The notes below the pieces were generated by a model. That model had not been told where the DNA came from. It searched no databases and was given only the letters and a program-made list of their open reading frames with translations. From Saccoglossus kowalevskii (Eukaryota > Hemichordata > Enteropneusta > Harrimaniidae): a DNA stretch of 34,940 bases. Shown piece by piece: positions 22,101-31,100 of this stretch; the first letter of the stretch is position 1; every line of letters begins with the position of its first letter. The stretch spans positions 257,351 to 292,290 of the forward strand of contig NW_003151753.1 of the NCBI RefSeq assembly GCF_000003605.2, read 5' to 3'. Both the position numbers and the translations under genes were made by a program.

Positions 22101-25100
22101 GGAGGAAGATAAGAATTTGTAAGGAAACTAGCAATGTTAGTATTCTTATGTAAGTACAATAAAATTGATATTTACATAAGTACATAAAATATGATATTTG
22201 CTCTATTAGAATTGCATCTCTAATGGAAACGCACATAAACTAATAATTACCTATGTATACAGGATCATTGAAATGTTTATTTTGACCATAGATGCAATTC
22301 TTGTCACTTAAAGTATATAAACAGAGATGTGAATACCCTGTGATAACATCATTTTTTGTGAAATACAATGACCTTACATCATGCCATTCTTCATTTGTCC
22401 ACAGCCATGCAAGCTCTGGACATCTACCAGGTCACTGTCACACAGACTGGCACTAGTTTCATCAGACCAGCAAACTGTCAGACTGTTCGACTCAAAGAAG
22501 AGAAAGAAGTTCTGGAACACTTTGCTGGAGTGGTAAGTTAAACGATAAAAATGGATATGGTACTTGCAGAATTGATTTACAGATTTTTCTGTTTGAATTT
22601 CAAATTTTGTCATAATTGCTAAAAGAATTATGACCAGTTCTGTGTATTTATGCTGTGGTAGCTTAAAACATGTTTTATATGTGTCTGTATTTAATTCATC
22701 GAACACCATTTTATTGTCCCCACCAAATTTATGTACAACATTTCCCATATGTTTTTTGTTAGCCATGTGGCTCTGATACTTTTCAGAAAGGTGCTTTTGT
22801 GATGAAAACTCTATTTTTAATGAATATTTTTTTGTTATTTCTTCTTCAAAATGACCAATCTGATTAATATTCCTTCGTATGTAATTTGGGTTAACTTCTA
22901 TCAGATTTGGGCATTCAGGAACAATAACTTCAAATTTTGTGATGATGTTTTCGATCTAACTTTTTCTATACTGATACTGTTGATCAAGGCTATGCCTTGC
23001 AAATAACAAAGCTACACTAGCTAATAGGCTGCTTGTTACATGTACATTGTATCTATTTTTTTTTTTTAATTTTGAACCAGTTGGGTGTACTTTTCTACTG
23101 GTGTTCATCAACATTTTAAAAATAAATTGAATTAGGTGTTCATGATATGAGATCATCACCTGATCTGTGGTTTGATAGATAGTATGTCCACCCAGCATCA
23201 AGGAGATTGCTTCTGTGGTCAGAAATCATGGAACTCAATTTTGAGGAAAAGGAATGGACAATCTTGGGTAAATAAGATCAAATGAATGAATAAACAAATA
23301 AAAGAATGAATGAATGAATACAGCTGGTGCTATTATTAGTTTCTCATTTACATGTATGTATTATTTGATTTCAGTTCACTATGATGCATCCGTTGACGTT
23401 CAAGGAGATATTTTCTACTACCATAGAGTTTGTTGTGGAAAGAATCTACAACAACTATGCATTACAGATAGTGGCAAACTCCTTCCTTGCCAACCCAACT
23501 ACATCAGCTACATTTGCCACGATATTAGTGGAATATCTTCTAGATCGATTGCAAGAAATGGGAAGTGAGTACTTACAATGTTTTTGTGTTTTTCACTACA
23601 TAACGTGTTCTGTGCACACCAACATAGATGACTATTCACATGCATGGTATTAAAGTTGCATTATGTGAAACATCATTCCTGGGATAAGTAAAAAACGTAA
23701 AATGTGTAAAAATTATGATGTTTCAGAAAAAAATAAACGATAAAAGTATATATCCAGGCCTCACATTCCTGCTCATTTTATTCTGAGAGTACTGAAGGTT
23801 ATTCATTAGATAAACACATCTACAATGTAACTGATTTTCAAATACTAACAGTCACTAAATTATTCAGTGTCTAATATTTACAATTCTAACTTAATTTAAA
23901 GTGTCTGTGAAGTGCCTGCTATTTTCTAACCCAAAATCATTTATTGATACATCAATATTATTATTTTTTATGTTAAAAAATAGGTTTTATGTTTAAAGTA
24001 CAAAATAAATTTTTAAAGTTCAAAAATAGGGTTCAATCCACACCAATTTAACTTTTAGGTATTTTAAAACGAGGCTCCTCATTATACTCAAATACCCACT
24101 GGTGACTCATGCAGGGGAACTTGCAGGTCAGCGTGTATTGCCAATAATCACAGTCCCTTAGGTGTTGAGGGACTGTGGGATAATGCATACAAAGCACATT
24201 TCTTCGTCAATTTTCTCGTCTTTGATTGAATGATACTCATGCACTTGTTCCTTGCAATACAATAATTTGAAATGATCTATTTGTGGAACGTGTGGCTTTA
24301 CCAGTTTTTTTTTATTATATTATTTTTGCAGCTAATATGGAGCGGTCTAACCTGTATTTAAAGCTTTTTAAGTTAGTGTTTAGTTCTGTTTCGCTGTTTG
24401 CAGCTGAAAATGAACAGATGTTGAAGGTAAATAACTAATTGTTATAATACTGAAATAAAATGAGCTTGAACCCTTCAATATGTAACCTTATCCACATCTA
24501 ATATATTACAAGTACAATGTGAATGTATTAAGCTCAACTTCGTTTATCACACTTTCATATACTATATTTCTATTGGTGCCCATACACCAAAAATTGCAAT
24601 TATTGTATGTTGGATCATTAGAATCTGATGTATTTTAACTGTAGTTTCACCTCTTAAGACGAAATTTATTTCTAGTCCTGAAATGTTCAAAAAAAATAGT
24701 GTGGTGATTTGCCTTTTATTTTCTTTTTTTTTTTTACATTTTTATGTGGCAAACTAAGTGTATTGGTATTTACTCCAACTATGTTGTCTCCGACTTTCTC
24801 TACAGCCACATCTCCACAAGATAGTGAACCGTTCAATGGAACTTGCCACTATTGCCAAAGAACCGTATAATTACTTCTTGCTATTGAGAGCTTTGTTTCG
24901 TTCTATCGGAGGAGGCAGTCATGATTTACTCTACCAGGAGTTTCTACCATTGCTACCAAACTTACTTCAAGGTAATAGACGATTAATGAGTTATTGTCTA
25001 TTTTAAGGAAAGCTGAAATTTCAACCCTTGATTGATGAATATATTAAACTTATCTGCAGGTCTCTCGTTATGGATCTATGTGATTTTCTAATAAAAAATA

Positions 25101-28100
25101 TGATCATTGTAATTTGAAAATTGTTGGCCATGTTAATACAGTATGGATCACTTCGCATTAAAGAATATAACGTTAAAACAATATTACCGAACTGCATTTG
25201 TCTCACCTCATGGTAGCTTTATTGAATTAACCCAATCATGTTGTAAACTATAATGGTGATAATTTTGCTGTCTATAGGATTGAATGTACTTCAGAGTGGC
25301 TTGCATAAACAGCATATGAAGGACCTGTTTGTTGAGTTGTGTTTAACCGTACCTGTGAGACTGAGTTCATTGCTGCCGTATCTCCCAAGGCTGATGGATC
25401 CATTGGTGTCTGCATTGAACGGATCACAAACGCTTGTCAGTCAGGTAAGTAAATATTGTCTTGTGTTCTAAGGGAGCTTTTTACATGTGTATAGACTCTT
25501 TAACTTGGTCCAAATTAATTTGATCATCAACTAGCATGCAAATTTCTGTTCCAACATCCTTACTGATTTGCATATGAATGATAAATAATTAGCATATGTA
25601 TGTGTTTAATTTTAGTTCAATGAGCATAATTAGCATATCCATAACTTTTATTGTTTCCTTGCGATATGGTCATACTTGAATGTCATGTGCAAAACACTGT
25701 GTGGATGGATCAGCTGTAATGTGTGAACTTCTGTAACATTTCATTAGTAAATTGCTACAGTCGTCACACCGCATCGTGTATGATGTATACGGTACAACAC
25801 ATGTAAAATATATTGCTTGTTTATGCAAAATTTGAACACACACTGTGTGACGACTTAGCTTCAATCAGAACACGTACATTGTATATTTAATAACAGCAGC
25901 AAATAATACTACCGAGGTATTCTTTTGCAAGTATGTCTTCCTATACTGTGGTCCATTCTAGATGTTAACAGTGATGTCTCTTTATTTCTAATTAGGGTCT
26001 ACGAACTTTAGAATTATGCGTGGATAACTTACAACCAGACTTCCTGTATGAACATATACAACCAGTCAGAGCAGAACTGATGCAGGTCAGTCATGTCAAC
26101 TTTTCTTGTACTCTTCCTTCGTATGCACGATCTAATTACACAAGATTTATTTGAATCTTGTCTGTCATTGACGTTCCATCGTCTTGTTCTTTTTGCAGGC
26201 TTTATGGAGGACTTTACGTAACCCAAATGATAACATTGCACACGTTGCATTTAGAGTGCTTGGAAAATTTGGAGGCAGCAATAGAAAAATGCTGAAAGAA
26301 CCACAAAAGGTAATACCCCCTTGCTGTAGATGATTTCTGATTTAATTCTGTATAATAAGACAATTATTTAATGTCTGTATCTCACCTAAATACTACTATT
26401 GCTGCACAAATGTGGTATGCTTACATTTTCCATCATTGTCTTTTCATAGCTTACATACAAAGTAGAGGAGTCGCTTGGACCTTCTATTGTTGTCTGTTTT
26501 CAAGAATGCAAGACTCCGGTTGCATTACCAGTACACAAGGTGGGCATATGCTTTGTATGTTTTAGTGAAATGGATTGTCTTCATATATGGCATGGGGGGG
26601 TATTAATTTGATTGTGTCCCTCAATTGATTATTACTCTGTGTGCTACTTTATTAAAACTGATACAAGATTTTTATATTGGGTGGGATCAAAAGAGGCTAT
26701 GTGATTTATATTAGACTAACACCAAACATTTATATTTGGAGAAAAATGCATTTGTTGCGAAATGTGAACATGTGTTTTCAAGGTTTTATGTAAGTTACCG
26801 GTACATATATTGCTCTATCAAAAACTCCAATAAAAAGCACATTTGATTTTGTTTGCAGGTGATTGAGACAGCCTTGAATGCTTTAAAGTCGGCGTCTACT
26901 GATGCATTTTATCGGCGCCAAGCATGGGAAGTAGTCAAGGGATTTATTGTGAGTGCAATGAACCTGGATGATGATAAAAATATCATGTACCAAATCCTAT
27001 CGCATCAAAGGTAAGTAGTGTCCTTTTCTGTGCATTGAGCACATCAATCTACAACAATACTGACAATTCTGAGTCTGGGATATAATTGTTTAATTGCAGT
27101 AACTTCTAACCAACACTGCACCATGACATGAGTTGACTTTTTTGGGGGGGTTGCAGTTATAAATTCTTGGATTTCTGTTAAAGTGGGACATTTATGTTCA
27201 ATGTGGGTTCCATGCAACATACACAATACATGTAAAATACATTGTCTGTTTTCACAAACTTCAAATGTAAGTCATGCTTTGAGGTTTAAGTAATCGAACA
27301 TGTGATTAATTTGTTTTCACAATTTCTTTCAATTGTAGGTTTTTCAATGGTGACGTTCCAAGGCCATCCCAACCCTTGTATAAATGCCCTGACAATATTG
27401 CAAGAAAGACCTGTGAACAAGCCTTAACAGCACTGATTGGTGAGTTGTATATTCTATATAGGTGTAAATATGATGTTTGTACATTACCATCATTCCAGAC
27501 ATGACTATCCATTAAAATGTTGACATATCTTTACATTATAGTTGCTGCTACTATCAAAGACCTGCGTTCAAGTTCCTTGCCATTCATGGCCAATATTGTG
27601 AGACACTATACTCTAGTGGCCATCGTACAGCAATGTGGTAGGTGAAATCTTACTCAGGTTGCATTAGGTTGTTCAGTCCTTATTTTGAATATAGATTTGA
27701 ATGCCTGAATTAGCAACCTATTGTCACTTTTATTGTCTGTGCATGTTGCCAAATATGGTCTGTAGCTATCTAACTTCAACCCCAATATAAAATTTTGTTT
27801 TGTAACCCCCTAGGTCCTTTGCCAATATCAAATCGGCAGCATGTACAGCAAGGTATGGACCCCCATGTGTTAGTTGAAGCTATAGCAGCATGCATGGCTC
27901 ATGAAGAGAAGGAACTTTGTAAGACTGGACAGCTAGCGATGAGTCTTATGATAGAAACAGCAACAGCGATCACTGGCTCCAGAGCTAGGGTACGTATTGG
28001 TGTTCTTCACATCAGGTGTTTAAGAATTCCTTCCCATTAACAGCTTAAAACGTTGCTAATCTGTCTTTCTGTACACTCGTCGTCACTCTGTAGGCTTGCC

Positions 28101-31100
28101 GAATGCCGTTATTCGAGTATGTGGTTGAGAAGATGTGCGCTTGTTGTTACCAGAGGGCATGGTATTCCAAACTTGGTGGCTGCATTGCTATCAAGTTCTT
28201 GATGGAGAAAATGTCCATGCGATGGGTTTTACAGCATCAGTTTATGTGCCTCAAGGCGTTGTTATTTGTAATGATGGACTTGCAAGGAGAGGTAAGCTTT
28301 TCACATGTTAAGACTGTTAAGATGCACATTTCTTACAATGTTGTATATACTTGCTTTTCAAATCATATTATTGTTATTAAAACAATCTGACAATTTTGTG
28401 GGTTTATTGTCTCGCAGGTATCAAGTGGCGCATTAGATATGGCCAAGTCCAATCTGGAGAACTTGTTGACAAAATGTGCTTCGCCATTGAAAGGTGAAGA
28501 GTCCCTGGATGCCGACTTAGTGGCCGCGCAGAAGAAATCATTTCACGAAGTAACGCACGAGTTAGTAAGAGAAGTGACATCACCAAATGAGACTGTCCGA
28601 GAACAGGTGAGAGTTCGTCATAACCCTAGGTTTCGGGAAATGAGGTCGATATTTTATTCAGAATTTTAGGACTAAAGCGATTACAATTTCTTTGCTGTCA
28701 AATTTGATAGTGATCTGTTGTTTTCATCTGTCTTTGTTTTTTACCACACAGGCCATGCATTCTTTGAAGGTTTTAGCCAAAGTCATCAATAAGAGCGTTA
28801 CTGAAATAATGGAACCGCATAAAGACGTGTTAGTTGACATGATACCACCTAAGAAGCATCTTCTGAGACACCAGCCAGCTAATGCACAGATTGGATTGAT
28901 GGACGGCAATACATTCTGTACCACTTTGCAACCAAGGCTCTTCACTATAGACCTTAACATTGTAGAACATAAAGTGTTCTACACTGAGGTGAGCACTGTG
29001 TTCTCTCTACTATACGGATCTACAATAAACAGAATGATTTATGACTAAAGTAGACTCCCTAAATATTGTTGAATCCTTCATTATAATAACTTCAATTGGT
29101 TGCAATGATATTCTGAATGACATAAAAGGAATTTGAACTCCCTAGTAGCTCCAGACTCCCTAGTAGCTCCAGACTCCCTAGTAGCTTGACTTTATTTCAT
29201 TATTAGCTCTGTTGTCATTGTAGATAACAGAACGGAGATGTTTATATAGGTGATTGCCCATCGTCACTCGCCTGTCAACAATTACATTTCCTTCTTCTTC
29301 TTAAAAACTACCAGATTCGGCTGATACACCCCGCCCTGGGCGATCTTATGGAGGATTCGATTTTTTTTATAGAAAAATGTGGACCAAAAGATCGCCCGGG
29401 CGATGTTTTGGCAGATATTACGAAGCCCATATTGTCTGGAAAAATGACCCTGCGTTGATAAAAAATAGTCTCAGAAAATGTTTAGAAAAAATAATGTTTT
29501 GCGTTGACCAAATATAATCATGCAAAGTATAAATTCAAAGTGTTTTAATACATTGGTGAGAGGTCGTATTTTACGTGAACAAGAACATGCACTAAGAAGG
29601 AAAAGCAAGCCAAAGTCGAAACAGGGTGCATCATAGACATAACCCAACACACGTTGCAACAACTGAGTGATCAGCGACATCATTTTGGGACGCAATTGAA
29701 CTTCAAGAACTTCTTTGCGAAACTTGCTGCGCGGCGATGCTGACATCAAGTGTGTGTTGACCGATGTTTGACCCCAAGTCACGCACTGAACTGGTGCGTT
29801 ACCTTAACAACCTTTTTCTTTAGTGGTCAGCGCGTTGATCTATTAAAATAGTTATTATATCCGACGGTACTGTAATTACCGGTACGCAACTTGTATGCAA
29901 CTCTGTACTGGCTTTGAATATATCAACGTCGTTTACTTAGTTCACTGCTTTTCTAATTACGCAAATTTGTTTACAATATTGTACCGGCTCTGAATATTTC
30001 AACTTCGTAATGTATTGCTTTCATGATAATTACGCAAAGTTATTTTTTACTATTGTTAGGATGCTGACCCGGGGTCTGTGAATATTTCAATAATACCGAC
30101 TTGATAATGCGTTGCATTCGTAATAATTACGCAAACATAAACATGGGCGCATTTAAATCATTGAAAAGAATAGTAGTCAGGTGTCTACAGAAAGTCAAGA
30201 AAATATTTTAAATACTTGTGATTCATCGATGTTCCAATGGTGAATTATTTTATTCGAAATGAAGTGAACATGTAATATAAACCATACTATACGTCAAGTT
30301 AAATTTTACTATAATATAATAAACTCTGGACAGCCCACTTCGATCGCAATATTCACGTACATTTAGTCTGAACACTGCTAACCACGCGTTTGAATTACAT
30401 GTACGTGCTGCATTGGGCAATGACCTCCAGAGTTCACGCACTGATAATTAAATTCGGGCCATCCAGCTTGACGCAAATCAATATAGTTACTTGTCATTTG
30501 TTAAAAAAATCTTTCAATTCTCGTAAATACCATGAACGCAAAGAGTTAACTGAAGGGGAACGTCTTTTTTGGACAAAAAACACGTCAATACAAGATTATG
30601 TGTGCAAGGTTAGATTTATAGAACGTACATGACCGCTTAACTCTGTGTTTTTTTAAATAATCATGTCGCATGTGAAACGCAGGCGACATTTTAGTTCGCC
30701 CATTTCTTGTTTACCGATCTTGAACTTTTTGTCTGGAATGCGATACAGACAAAGATTAAACATTACTGATAACAACCAAGAGGCTTGGCTATTTTAAACT
30801 TCGTAAATAACATTCTTTTCAAGCGTAGACTTTATTCGAGTCTAATAAAAAAGTGAAATGTATTTTAACGAGTAATAATACGCAACAACAATTCGTATAC
30901 AGCATTTGTTTTATTGGAGTTTTATGCTTTTCGACTTCACAGTGAATCATTTTTAGTGTCATATTTGAAACAGCGCGCTCGATACAAGACAGTACAGGAA
31001 AATTGGGTCTGTAAAAATGTTTGTAGGTTCAGTCAGGCAATGTGTGGACAAAAACATCGCCCACTATTTGAAACATCGCCCATGGGCGGGGTTTAGGATG

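Noticed and set aside
29471-29782. 103-codon - strand frame inside the 1.8 kb element, considered as a transposase remnant
   Set aside because: No catalytic motif or zinc finger pattern visible; too short to assign.
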